In this document: positions 48,797 to 57,400 of the stretch, piece by piece | How positions within the stretch are numbered: position 1 is the first letter of the stretch | How the letters are laid out: each line of letters opens with the position of its first letter | Origin: RGIG7450 sp045633565 | GTDB taxonomy: Bacteria > Bacillota > Clostridia > RUG12999 | Length of the DNA: 64,000 bases | Assembly (NCBI GenBank): GCA_045633565.1 | Contig: JAZQYO010000006.1 | Span: forward strand, 98,465 to 162,464 | Reading direction: 5' to 3' | Notes under the pieces: generated by a model | Database searches by the model: none | The model's input: the letters and a program-made list of their open reading frames with translations, nothing else | What the model was told of the DNA's origin: nothing | Translations under genes and position numbers: made by a program

Positions 48797-49945
48797 ATGA
48801 GTTCTGAAATTACAAAGGAAACAGTAAAAAAAGGAAAATCAAGAAGGAATATGCCGTTTGCTTCAATGTCAGCAGAGGAATGTACTATAATTCCTGAAAG
48901 TATTTGGAAATATGCTTCTGGACAAAACATTCGAAGATTAACTTTGTTTGATCAAATGGGTAAAGCCCCAGAAAGCGGACCAAGTAGAACGCTAATCACA
49001 GCAGCGTCGAAATATGGCTTCACAAAAGGCGGAACCCAATCGGAATATATTGAGCTAACAGATGATGGCTATATCGCATTCAATCCTGATGAAAGTGAAT
49101 ACAAAAAAATAAAGTCACGATTTAAGATGATAATTCGGAACAATGAATATTTTAATGGGTTGTATGAAAAATATAAAAATTCAAAGCTTCCGGTCAAGTC
49201 TGTATTGATGGATTCGTTGGCCGAATTAGGATTAGATGAAGCATACAGGGATGATGGAGCAGAACTTTTTATTGTAAATGCAAGATTTGTGGGAATAATT
49301 AAAGTTCTATCTGGAGCTGAACGTGTAATCCCAATAGAGCAGGCTCTTGAAGAGTTAGAACAAAACACGCCTACGGAGATTGATGTATGCAATAGTCAAA
49401 GTGATAATAATTCTCATTGCAACACTTTGTCAGAGCCCATAAATGGAACAAATTGGGATAAGACTTGTTTTTATATTTCTCCTATTGGAAAAGAACAGTC
49501 AGAGGAAAGACTGCATTCTGATTTGTTCTTAGAAAGTATTATATCTCCAGCATTAGAGGAATTTGGATATAAAGTTATAAGAGCCGATAGCATTGGTAAG
49601 GCTGGTATGATAACAAATCAAATAATTGATTACATCATCAACTCTGCTCTTGTTGTGTGTGACTTATCCTTTCATAACCCAAATGTGTTTTATGAATTGT
49701 CTTTAAGACACTCAACTGGAAAACCGACTGTTCACATTATTAGGAAAAGCGATTCTATTCCATTTGATATTAATGATTTTAGAACTATAATAATAGATGA
49801 TTCTAGTATTTATACTTTAATTCCTTCTTTAGACACATATAGGAATCAAATTACGCAACAGGTTAGACAAATGGTGGAAGAACCAGAAACAATTGATAAC
49901 CCGATATTATCGTACTTAGAAAAGAATAATTTAAAACATTTTTAA
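48797..49945 (+). CDS. Two-domain protein: helix-turn-helix-like N-terminus and nucleoside-deoxyribosyltransferase-like C-terminus
   Basis: In this 382-residue protein, residues about 25-180 look like a winged-helix or DUF5343-like unit (LITAASKYGF, then ELTDDGYIAF). Residues about 223-345 form a Rossmann-like domain with CFYISPIGKEQSEERL, GYKVIRADSIGKAGMIT, VVCDLSFHNPNVFYELSLRH and GKPTVHI. This matches nucleoside 2-deoxyribosyltransferase-like domains; the Glu of NVFYE sits where the catalytic Glu of that fold is found. It starts 18 bases after the RloB-like gene with an AAAGGAGG site, so it is in the same operon. A nucleotide-cleaving effector or sensor is a reasonable but unproven guess. 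Confidence 0.75.
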   Translation: MSSEITKETVKKGKSRRNMPFASMSAEECTIIPESIWKYASGQNIRRLTLFDQMGKAPESGPSRTLITAASKYGFTKGGTQSEYIELTDDGYIAFNPDESEYKKIKSRFKMIIRNNEYFNGLYEKYKNSKLPVKSVLMDSLAELGLDEAYRDDGAELFIVNARFVGIIKVLSGAERVIPIEQALEELEQNTPTEIDVCNSQSDNNSHCNTLSEPINGTNWDKTCFYISPIGKEQSEERLHSDLFLESIISPALEEFGYKVIRADSIGKAGMITNQIIDYIINSALVVCDLSFHNPNVFYELSLRHSTGKPTVHIIRKSDSIPFDINDFRTIIIDDSSIYTLIPSLDTYRNQITQQVRQMVEEPETIDNPILSYLEKNNLKHF

Positions 49946-49964
49946 GAAAAGGAGGTGAATGATA

Positions 49965-50138
49965 ATGGCAAAAAATGCACCGACAGGTGATAACAGAAGA
50001 ATTGGTGCTGTAAAGAGCAGAACACAGACATTTAATCCCAAAACTGAACAGTGGGTTAAACGTGATTCTAACACTGGCAGATTTATGGATGTTAAACAAG
50101 ATGGCACTCCGTTTAAAGGTGTTACAAAAGAAAAATAA
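49965..50138 (+). CDS. Small basic protein, 57 aa, fourth gene of the defence-like operon
   Basis: This is a short ORF with a perfect AAGGAGGTGA ribosome site. It begins MAKNAPTGDNRR and contains VKSRTQTFNPKTEQWVKRD, then TGRFMDVK and GTPFKGVTKEK. It is rich in Lys, Arg and Gly with no hydrophobic core, so it may bind nucleic acid. I have an impression of similar small proteins beside phage-defence genes but cannot name a family. Confidence 0.75.
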   Translation: MAKNAPTGDNRRIGAVKSRTQTFNPKTEQWVKRDSNTGRFMDVKQDGTPFKGVTKEK

Positions 50139-50156
50139 GAAAGGGGAAAAAGGTAT

Positions 50157-50438
50157 ATGCCAAAATTAAACTTAGTTGAAAAAAGAATTTTTGAAATCGA
50201 GGGATTTCAGGTTGAATTTATAGATGCAAGTGGGAAAAATATGAGGGGAGATAAACAAATCCCTAAACAATATGAAGCAGAGCGTGCAACAAGAAATTCA
50301 TTTTCAGTTAGTGATTACAAAGAAAAACTAAAATTCCAATATCCCGGATATGATTTTAAAATTTTAAATTCAGATGGAAGTGTTGCAAGAGGTCAGACAA
50401 AATTGGCAACCGTAAGGGATACATACTTGGAAGATTAA
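50157..50438 (+). CDS. Hypothetical protein, 93 aa, fifth gene of the defence-like operon
   Basis: The protein begins MPKLNLVEKRIFEIEGFQV and has FIDASGKNMRGDKQIP, AERATRNSFSVSDYKEK and a Tyr-rich end. It is predicted to be a small mixed alpha-beta domain with no signal or membrane segment. It starts 18 bases after the previous gene with a GAAAGGGG site. I do not recognise the family. Confidence 0.7.
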   Translation: MPKLNLVEKRIFEIEGFQVEFIDASGKNMRGDKQIPKQYEAERATRNSFSVSDYKEKLKFQYPGYDFKILNSDGSVARGQTKLATVRDTYLED

Positions 50439-50442
50439 GTTC

Positions 50443-50471
50443 TTGCATTATTCTACAAAATATGCTATAAT
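50443..50471 (+). promoter_or_regulatory. Promoter reading out of the island
   Basis: TTGCAT, 17 bases and TATAAT lie after the last island gene, pointing to the right attachment site with no ORF directly downstream. In an excised circle it would point toward the integrase. Confidence 0.55.
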
Positions 50472-50500
50472 AAGACCATAAAATAGATGCAACGACAATC

Positions 50501-50538
50501 TGTGGGCAAAAAATTCTTGTGGGCAAACGGTGGGCAAA
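50501..50538 (+). repeat. Three GTGGGCAAA direct repeats near attR
   Basis: The 9-bp word is at 50502, 50519 and 50530. Short tandem words like this next to an attachment site are typical arm-type integrase binding sites. Confidence 0.6.
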
Positions 50539-50596
50539 ATTGACACCGAAAGCTCGCAAAACCGCATAAATAAAGGCTTTCTGATTGGATTTCTGT

Positions 50597-50653
50597 GACG
50601 AAGCTCGTCACGGCAGAGGCCTTGAAGGACTTCTCAACAGATATTTTAAATAA
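50597..50653 (+). pseudogene. Detached 3' end of a rubrerythrin gene
   Basis: The frame DEARHGRGLEGLLNRYFK plus stop matches the last 18 residues of rubrerythrin (45228-45284) with one Lys to Arg change. Seven or more codons use different synonyms (for example CGC to AGA, TTA to CTC). There is no start or upstream coding sequence. It marks the right boundary of the island and may be the tail the chromosomal gene had before insertion. Confidence 0.85.
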
Positions 50654-50743
50654 AAATAGATACAATTAGATATGATTTGATACAGGGGTTGAGGTTTCTT
50701 TGGCCCCTGTTTTTATGCGATTTTCGGGCAGTAATGTTTCGTG
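50597..50743 (+). repeat. Right attachment repeat (attR) of the island
   Basis: This is the partner of 45228-45373: rubrerythrin tail, intergenic region, a weaker version of the terminator (CAGGGG and CCCCTG arms with a changed upper stem) and GCAGTAATGTTTCGTG. Homology starts sharply at GACGAAGCTCG and ends at GTTTCGTG. Confidence 0.85.
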
Positions 50744-51082
50744 CCTCAATTGTAAAGTGAAATGCAATACTTGTTTGTTTGATTTATATTTTTGAGTATA
50801 TAAATTATAATTACGAACGGGTGTTGCATTTTGTTTTGCAAAAAATAATTAATGCTAATGCTTTGATACTCTTTGGTAAAAGAAAAAAATAATCTCATCA
50901 AATCAAAAAAATACTAAACATATTTACAAAATCACTTTTTTTCTGTTATAATAAAAATGGAATTTAGTGAATTGTTATAACTTTGGAGATGTTGTTGTGA
51001 CAACACTATGTGATATATTTGCTGTATATAGATAATGGTTTTAATTAATATATTTTTATGGAATTTATACGGAGGAAAAAGT
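50744..51082 (+). promoter_or_regulatory. Long upstream region of the sstT-type gene
   Basis: This stretch has no gene. It is very AT-rich and contains a promoter (TTTACA at 50923, 18 bases, TATAAT at 50947). A GTTGT/ACAAC inverted repeat lies near 50991-51005 in the leader. The leader from the start site to the ATG is about 125 bases. Confidence 0.5.
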
Positions 51083-52306
51083 ATGAAAAAGTTTTTTGGT
51101 TTTTACACAAAAACCCCATTAATTTTGAGGATTGCGATAGGTCTTGTTATAGGTATATGCCTTGGACTTTGGGTTCCTGAAGCAGGTTTTGTAACTGTTT
51201 TTGGCGATATTTTTGTCGGTGCACTTAAAGCAATCGCACCAATACTTGTATTTGTACTTGTAGTGGCATCTTTGGCAAGTGCGGGCAAGGGCATAGGAAA
51301 CAGATTTAAATCTGTAATATTTTTCTATATGCTAAGTACTTTCCTTGCTGCAGTAATTGCAGTTGTTTTAAGTTTTATTTTCCGCACAACAATCCCTCTT
51401 GCTCAGGCTGTAGAGCAGACCGCTCCGACAGGACTTGGCGAAGTCTTCCGCACACTTATGGGAAATATGGTTATGAATCCTGTAAGTGCACTTATCAACG
51501 CAAACTATGTGGGAATTCTCACTTGGTCTATCATTCTTGGTCTTGCACTTCGAATTGTTGCCGGCGAAAAGACAAAAGAAGTACTTACTGATATTTCAAA
51601 TGCTGTATCAAGGTCGGTAGCATGGGTAATCCAACTTGCACCCTTTGGTATTATGGGGCTTGTATATAGTTCTGTAAGTGAATACGGCCTTGAAATTTTC
51701 ACTGATTATGGAAAAGTTCTTGCAGTTCTTGTAGGATGTATGATTTTGATGGCACTTGTGATTGATCCCTTGATTGTTGCTTTGGCATTAAAGAAAAACC
51801 CATACCCTCTCGTATTTAAGTGTTTCAAGGAATCTGGTGTAACAGCATTCTTTACAAGAAGTTCTGCTGCAAATATTCCGGTAAATATGAACTTATGTGA
51901 AAAACTTGGACTCGACAAAGAATATTACAGTGTTTCCATTCCTCTTGGTGCTACTATTAACATGGATGGTGCTGCAATCACTATCACTGTTATGTCTCTT
52001 GCTGCAGCTTTTTCACAGGGTATAGAGGTAAATATTTTTCTTGCAATACTATTAAGCTTTGTGGCAACGCTTGGTGCTTGCGGTGCATCAGGTGTTGCAG
52101 GTGGCTCACTTCTTCTTATCCCGATGGCATGTTCGCTTCTTGGTGTAGGTCAGGATATTGCAATGCAGGTAGTCGGAGTAGGCTTTATAATCGGTGTTAT
52201 TCAGGATTCGCTTGAAACTGCAATAAATTCATCAGGCGATGTAATCTTCTGTGCAACTGCAGAATTCCGCGAATGGCAGAAACAAGGCAAAGAACTTCCG
52301 TTCTAA
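51083..52306 (+). CDS. sstT: Sodium:serine/threonine symporter, SstT-like (SLC1/DAACS family)
   Basis: The 407-residue membrane protein has the eight-helix, two-hairpin SLC1 fold: a serine-rich hairpin FFTRSSAANIPVN, the sodium-site motif ATINMDGAAITI, and LGACGASGVAGGSLLLIP. The GVAGGS hairpin and length fit SstT rather than glutamate carriers. The ATG at 51083 follows a CGGAGGA site. Confidence 0.9.
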   Translation: MKKFFGFYTKTPLILRIAIGLVIGICLGLWVPEAGFVTVFGDIFVGALKAIAPILVFVLVVASLASAGKGIGNRFKSVIFFYMLSTFLAAVIAVVLSFIFRTTIPLAQAVEQTAPTGLGEVFRTLMGNMVMNPVSALINANYVGILTWSIILGLALRIVAGEKTKEVLTDISNAVSRSVAWVIQLAPFGIMGLVYSSVSEYGLEIFTDYGKVLAVLVGCMILMALVIDPLIVALALKKNPYPLVFKCFKESGVTAFFTRSSAANIPVNMNLCEKLGLDKEYYSVSIPLGATINMDGAAITITVMSLAAAFSQGIEVNIFLAILLSFVATLGACGASGVAGGSLLLIPMACSLLGVGQDIAMQVVGVGFIIGVIQDSLETAINSSGDVIFCATAEFREWQKQGKELPF

Positions 52307-52393
52307 TGGATCACTTAAATTAGACATGTTTACCATGATGCTTAAAAGAAAAGCTTTAAGGTGAACTCAATGGGAAAGTAAGGTGAATGCGAA

Positions 52394-53104
52394 ATGATTA
52401 AAATAGCAATCTGCGACGACCAAAAAGAATATTTGGATACTGCAAAAAATCTGATTACCCAGTACGGAGCAGAAAAGGATGTTCCTTTTGACATAATTGA
52501 GTTTTCAAATCCGTCGGATTTGCTTGATGAAACTGTGGAATATGATATTTATTTGCTTGATGTTTGTATGCCTGGTATCACGGGTATGAGTTTGGCAACG
52601 GAGCTTCGTGCAAAGCGTATTGAAAGTCCGATAGTGTTTTTGACTTCATATTCCGATTACGCAGTACAGGCGTTTGGTGTGAACGCAACACACTATATCG
52701 TAAAACCCTACACGAAAGAAGAATTCTTCAATGGTGTAGATAAAGCGCTTACGGCTATAAACATCAATTCACCAAAAACCATAAAGCTAAAAATTGAGGG
52801 CGGATACAAAACCATTCTTGTTTACAATATTGTGTGGAGCGAATCAAACGACCATTATCAGATAATATCACTGTTAAATGGTGAAAAACTTTCTGTCAGA
52901 ATTTCTGCAACCGAGCTTGCAGATAAACTCTCTCCTTTCGGATGCTTCTATCAATGCGGAAAAACATATATCATAAACCTTGATTATATTGATAAACTGT
53001 CGTCAAATTCTGCAGCGTTGACAAGCGGCGATAATTTAGTTATTCCGAGGACTGCATTCAAGGGCTTACAGGCTGCATATTTTGATTATTTCGGGAGGAG
53101 GTAA
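52394..53104 (+). CDS. LytTR-type response regulator
   Basis: The 236-residue protein has a receiver domain (ICDDQ acidic pair; phosphorylated Asp in YLLDVCMPG; FLTSYSDYA; KPYTKEEF) and a C-terminal LytTR DNA-binding domain (IKLKIEGGYKTILVYNIVW; YIINLDYIDKL). LytTR proteins bind paired 9-bp direct repeats. It is followed 6 bases later by its kinase. A short leader frame with an AAGGTGA site precedes it, which may be chance. Confidence 0.94.
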   Translation: MIKIAICDDQKEYLDTAKNLITQYGAEKDVPFDIIEFSNPSDLLDETVEYDIYLLDVCMPGITGMSLATELRAKRIESPIVFLTSYSDYAVQAFGVNATHYIVKPYTKEEFFNGVDKALTAININSPKTIKLKIEGGYKTILVYNIVWSESNDHYQIISLLNGEKLSVRISATELADKLSPFGCFYQCGKTYIINLDYIDKLSSNSAALTSGDNLVIPRTAFKGLQAAYFDYFGRR

Positions 53105-53110
53105 ACGGAT

Positions 53111-54346
53111 ATGAGAGAGATAGGCGTTGTTGAAATTCTACTTTTGGTTTTATCTGTGCTTTCTCACGTTGGAATGTCGATTTTCCTTGCTAGGCCACGC
53201 TTTAACAGAGTTCTAACTGCACTTATATGGTTTGTATTCAGTATTGTGTTTTTAGGTTTGCCGGCACAGCATCCCCGTGAGAATTTCATTATCTCGCTTG
53301 TGCTTAACGGTGTTTTGTTCTTTTTCACAACGAAGGGAAAGCCGTCGGTAAAAGGCTTTCTGTTTTTAAGTTATGTATGTATATACACCTGCTTTTCCAC
53401 AATGGCTACTTATGTGGGCGCAAGGCAAATACCACTTGCAGCTAAAATCATATTCGTAATTCTGACTATGGTTGTGCTTCAGCTTTTACTTTACTATGTG
53501 CTTTTGCCCAAGTTTAAGCGATTTAGTACATATATAAATGGTGGATGGGCAAAATATTATGCCATTGTAATAGCTTTCTTTATTATGATTGCGGCACAGT
53601 CCATATACTTACCGGATGAGCTTGCACTTTCAAATACACAGTTTATCTATTTTATGCTTACAGTTGCATCCTTCTTTGTGGTGTATGCTTCGCTATTTGC
53701 AAGTTTGCAGGATGCGGTCAATTATGAAAAAGAACGACGGAGACAGATCCACTCTGAACTACTTATTTTGCAGGTGGAGGCACAGGAAAAGGAAATCGAA
53801 TATGCAAGGCAGTTTAAGCATGATATGCATCATCACTATGATGCACTTATGTCTTATGCTTCTGCCGGAGAAACGGAAAGAATAATTGACTACATTAAAC
53901 AATACATGGAACAAACTGCTTCTTATGCACCAAAAACATTTTGCGAAAACCATACAATCAACAGTATTTTGGGTGTTTATCAGGAAAAAGCAAAAAATAA
54001 AGGTATAGATTTCGAGGTGCAGGCATCAACACGCAAAACACTTGGCATTGCTCCCCCTGATATTGTAACGGTGTTTGCCAATGTCATCGAAAATGCTTTG
54101 AACGGTGCGGAACTGGCACCTAAAAACGGAAGATATATAAAACTTGATATATTCCACAAGGGGAAGAAAATCGTTCTTAAATGTTCAAATTCCTGTGATT
54201 TAGACCTTGACTTTGATGATATGCCCGAACAAATGCGAAGCACAGGCATCAAAAGTATATGTTCTGTGGTTGAAAAACATAATGGTAACTGTCGATTTGT
54301 GGCGGGCGCGGGACAGTTTGAGTGTATCGTTATCATGGATGCATAG
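53111..54346 (+). CDS. Sensor histidine kinase, AgrC/GHKL type
   Basis: The 411-residue protein has about six transmembrane helices (residues 5-200), a coiled coil with the phospho-His in QFKHDMHHHYDAL, and a GHKL ATPase domain (VIENALNGAELAP; MRSTGIKSICSVVEKHNG). This layout is that of quorum-sensing or cell-wall sensing kinases. No peptide pheromone gene was found nearby. Confidence 0.93.
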   Translation: MREIGVVEILLLVLSVLSHVGMSIFLARPRFNRVLTALIWFVFSIVFLGLPAQHPRENFIISLVLNGVLFFFTTKGKPSVKGFLFLSYVCIYTCFSTMATYVGARQIPLAAKIIFVILTMVVLQLLLYYVLLPKFKRFSTYINGGWAKYYAIVIAFFIMIAAQSIYLPDELALSNTQFIYFMLTVASFFVVYASLFASLQDAVNYEKERRRQIHSELLILQVEAQEKEIEYARQFKHDMHHHYDALMSYASAGETERIIDYIKQYMEQTASYAPKTFCENHTINSILGVYQEKAKNKGIDFEVQASTRKTLGIAPPDIVTVFANVIENALNGAELAPKNGRYIKLDIFHKGKKIVLKCSNSCDLDLDFDDMPEQMRSTGIKSICSVVEKHNGNCRFVAGAGQFECIVIMDA

Positions 54347-54368
54347 GTAAAAATTTAATCAATTCATA

Positions 54369-54400
54369 AAACTCTCTTGCTTTGTCAAGAGAGTTTTTTT
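54369..54400 (+). terminator. Terminator of the two-component operon
   Basis: AAACTCTCTTG pairs with CAAGAGAGTTT and is followed by Ts. Confidence 0.9.
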
Positions 54401-54401
54401 G

Positions 54402-54434
54402 CAAATTACGACAGAAAACATACAAATTACGACA
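54402..54434 (+). promoter_or_regulatory. Probable LytTR binding site: two direct repeats
   Basis: CAAATTACGACA occurs at 54402 and 54423, exactly 21 bp apart, two helical turns, the spacing LytTR regulators need. The second copy ends in ACGACA, which sits 17 bases before TATAAA (54452) and could act as a poor -35 that needs an activator. Confidence 0.7.
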
Positions 54435-54498
54435 ACGCTACCTATTTATTATATAAATTTGATAAAATTAAAGTGTATTTGTGAGTGGGGGTAATAGT

Positions 54499-57400
54499 AT
54501 GAAGAACTTTAACAAAAAACTTTTAAGCTTCGCTATAGTTTTGTGTATGTTTCTCTCGTGTTTTTCGGGAGTGGTATTTGCAAAGGATACCGAAACAATC
54601 GTTATTCTTTATGAAAACGATGTTCATTGTGCAGTAGAGGGTTATTCTAAACTTGCAGCAATGAAAAATGAATTATCAGAAGATTATGAATATGTAGGCG
54701 TTGTATCCTCCGGTGACTTTGTTCAGGGCGGAACTCTTGGTGCAGTTTCCCGTGGTGAATACGTAGTAAGCCTTATGAACCTTGTGGGATATGATGCCGT
54801 AACACTTGGCAATCACGAATTTGATTATAAGCTCGCACGGCTCAATGAGCTTGCAGAATTGATGAACACAAAACCAATTTCCTGCAATTTTCAAGAGATA
54901 GGTACAAGCAAGCCTTACTTCGAACCGTATTCCATCGTGTCCTATGGTGATGTAGATATAGCATATATCGGCATCACAACACCGAGTGCATTGTCATCAT
55001 CGTCACCTGCACAGTTTAAGGATGAAAATGGTGAGTATATTTACACATTCAATGTAGATACCCTTTACGATGTGGTACAGGCAAATATTGATTCTGCAAA
55101 GGAAGATGGCGCAGATTACATAATCGCCCTTTCTCATATCGGATATGAAGAAGATCCGCAGTATGAGGATGCCCGTGACTTAATTGAAAATACAGACGGA
55201 TTTGATGTTGTTCTTGATGGGCATTCTCACTCTGTTATTGAAAATATGAAGCTGACCGATGAGGGCGGAAATGAGGTTGTTCTTACCTCAACAGGCACAA
55301 AGTTTGAAAATATCGGCAAGCTTACAATTTCAGGCGAAACGATTACAACAGAGCTTATAGAAACTGAAGGCTATACAAATACAGATGCATCCGTTAATGC
55401 AAAACTTGCGGAAATAAACGAAGCATATTCTGCCCTCGGTAATCGAAAGATTGGCGATAGTGAAATAGAGCTTATTACGCACGATGGAGATAAACGCCTT
55501 GTCAGGACAACAGAAACCAATCTCGGCAATCTATGTTCTGATGCTTTCCGCATTGTAACGGGTGCTGATATTGGCTATGTAAACGGCGGTGGAATCCGTG
55601 CACCAATTGAAGTGGGCGATGTTACCTTTAATGATGTACTAAACGTATTCCCCTACAACAACGCTGTTGTTGTGGCAGAAGTTTCAGGTCAGGTTATAAA
55701 GGACTTCCTTGAACTTGCCGTGAAATTTTGGCCGAGCGAAAGTGGTGCTTTCCCTCATATATCAGGACTTACATTCTCATTAAATGCTGCCATAGAGTCT
55801 GCTGCTCAGGTAGATAACAATTGGGTGTTTACGGGTATAGACGGAGAGTACCGTGTGTACGATATTATGGTGCTGAATAAAGATAGCGGAGAGTATGAAC
55901 CGCTTGACCTTACCAAAAACTATTCCATTGCATCGGACAGTTACCATTTGCTTGAATGTGGTGATGGAATGAGTATGTTTGCAGATGCCACCATACTTCA
56001 AAACGATGGTATGCTTGATGTGGACCTCTTTGAAACATACATTACAGAAAACCTTGACGGTGTTATCGGCGAAGAATACGCAGAGGTAGATAACAGAATC
56101 ACATTCACAAACATTGAAGCATCAAAGATTGATGTGAATATTGATTGGTATAAGGTGCCAAAGCTAAATAACGGTGCCGTACCTCCCGAACCTATTGACA
56201 GTCGAGATTCTGATATTAACGGATATATGTCTGTTGATTGTGAAGGTCTTGACTATTATCAGTACGGATGGGCAACTTATGATGAAGAAACCGAAAAGTG
56301 GGTATATGCTCATCTTATGGGCGACGAATATAGGATTAACAACGAGGACAGATATGCACTTGTGTTTGCTGCAGTTCTTAAACCAACCCATCTATTTGCG
56401 GATGAAATAGCTATCACGGGTTTTGGCGATGCAGAGCGTATACCGGGTGGAATATCTTTTATAGTGGGTTATACTTTAGAAATAGGCACACTTGATGAGG
56501 TTAACACAAAAGTACATTCTCACACAACCGGCGGTGATGCTCCGTGGGACGGAACAAGTGGCATCGTTTATGAAAATAACAAAGCATATATTTATCTTAC
56601 AGGTGATGTAGCACTATCTGATACCCTTACCGTTGAAAGCGGTAATACGCTTAATCTATGCCTCAACGGGAACATTCTTTCCTACGAGGGAACAGAAAAT
56701 TCAAGCGTTATTTATGTAAAAGAAAATGCAACACTTAATATTTATGATTGCAAAAACACTGTTCATAACGGATATATTGATGATGAAACACATTTGTGGA
56801 GGTCAGGCGATGCTCCTGGCGGTGCTGAAAGCTTAAACCTTATAGGCGGCGTTATAACAGGTGGCACAGGAAAAACACATACTAACCTCAATAACAATGG
56901 CGGCGGTATTTTTTCTTCAGGAAATCTTTCATTGTACGGTGGTAACATTGCAGGTAACACGGGCGTGTATGGCGGCGGTATTTTTATAGACGAGGGTAGC
57001 TTCAATATGTACGGCGGTTCCATTATTGGAAATGCTGCAAATACTTCCTACTCCGGCGGCGGTGGCGTTGATGTAGAAGATGGAACATTCTATATGCACG
57101 ACGGCATTGTTGCACACAATTACAGTGCTTATGTTGGCGGCGGTGTGGTTGTTGATGATGAGTTTTATATGCTGGGGGGTTCGGTTGTCAATAATACTGC
57201 AAAGTTCGGCAGTGGTATCAAATGCGATGGAATGTTTGACGGATATGGCAACGGAAATATGTATATTTCGGGTACACCTGTCATAAAAGACAACACAGCA
57301 ACCAGTCAAGGATCCGGAAATATTGATGGTATTCCTTACGTGAACGGTCCGCTTAAAGACGGTGCATTCATTAACTTGAATGTTGATTGCTATGGCACAG

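Larger units (their letters stand above)
45228..50743 (+). mobile_element. Integrative genomic island inserted at the 3' end of the rubrerythrin gene
   Basis: The island is about 5.4 kb, bounded by direct repeats that each contain a rubrerythrin tail and terminator. It starts with a tyrosine integrase reading inward and carries an AbiL/RloAB-like defence operon. No replication, conjugation or excisionase gene is visible, so it probably depends on other elements for transfer. The two rubrerythrin tails encode almost the same peptide but differ at many codons, showing that one came with the element. Confidence 0.85.

Noticed and set aside
48373..48930. A 185-codon minus-strand frame over the RloB-like gene
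   Set aside because: It is antisense to two well-supported genes of one operon and has no ribosome site.
53111..54346. An AgrD-like peptide pheromone gene near the AgrC-type kinase
   Set aside because: No short ORF with a suitable Cys and amphipathic leader, and no AgrB-like protease, was found next to the two-component genes.
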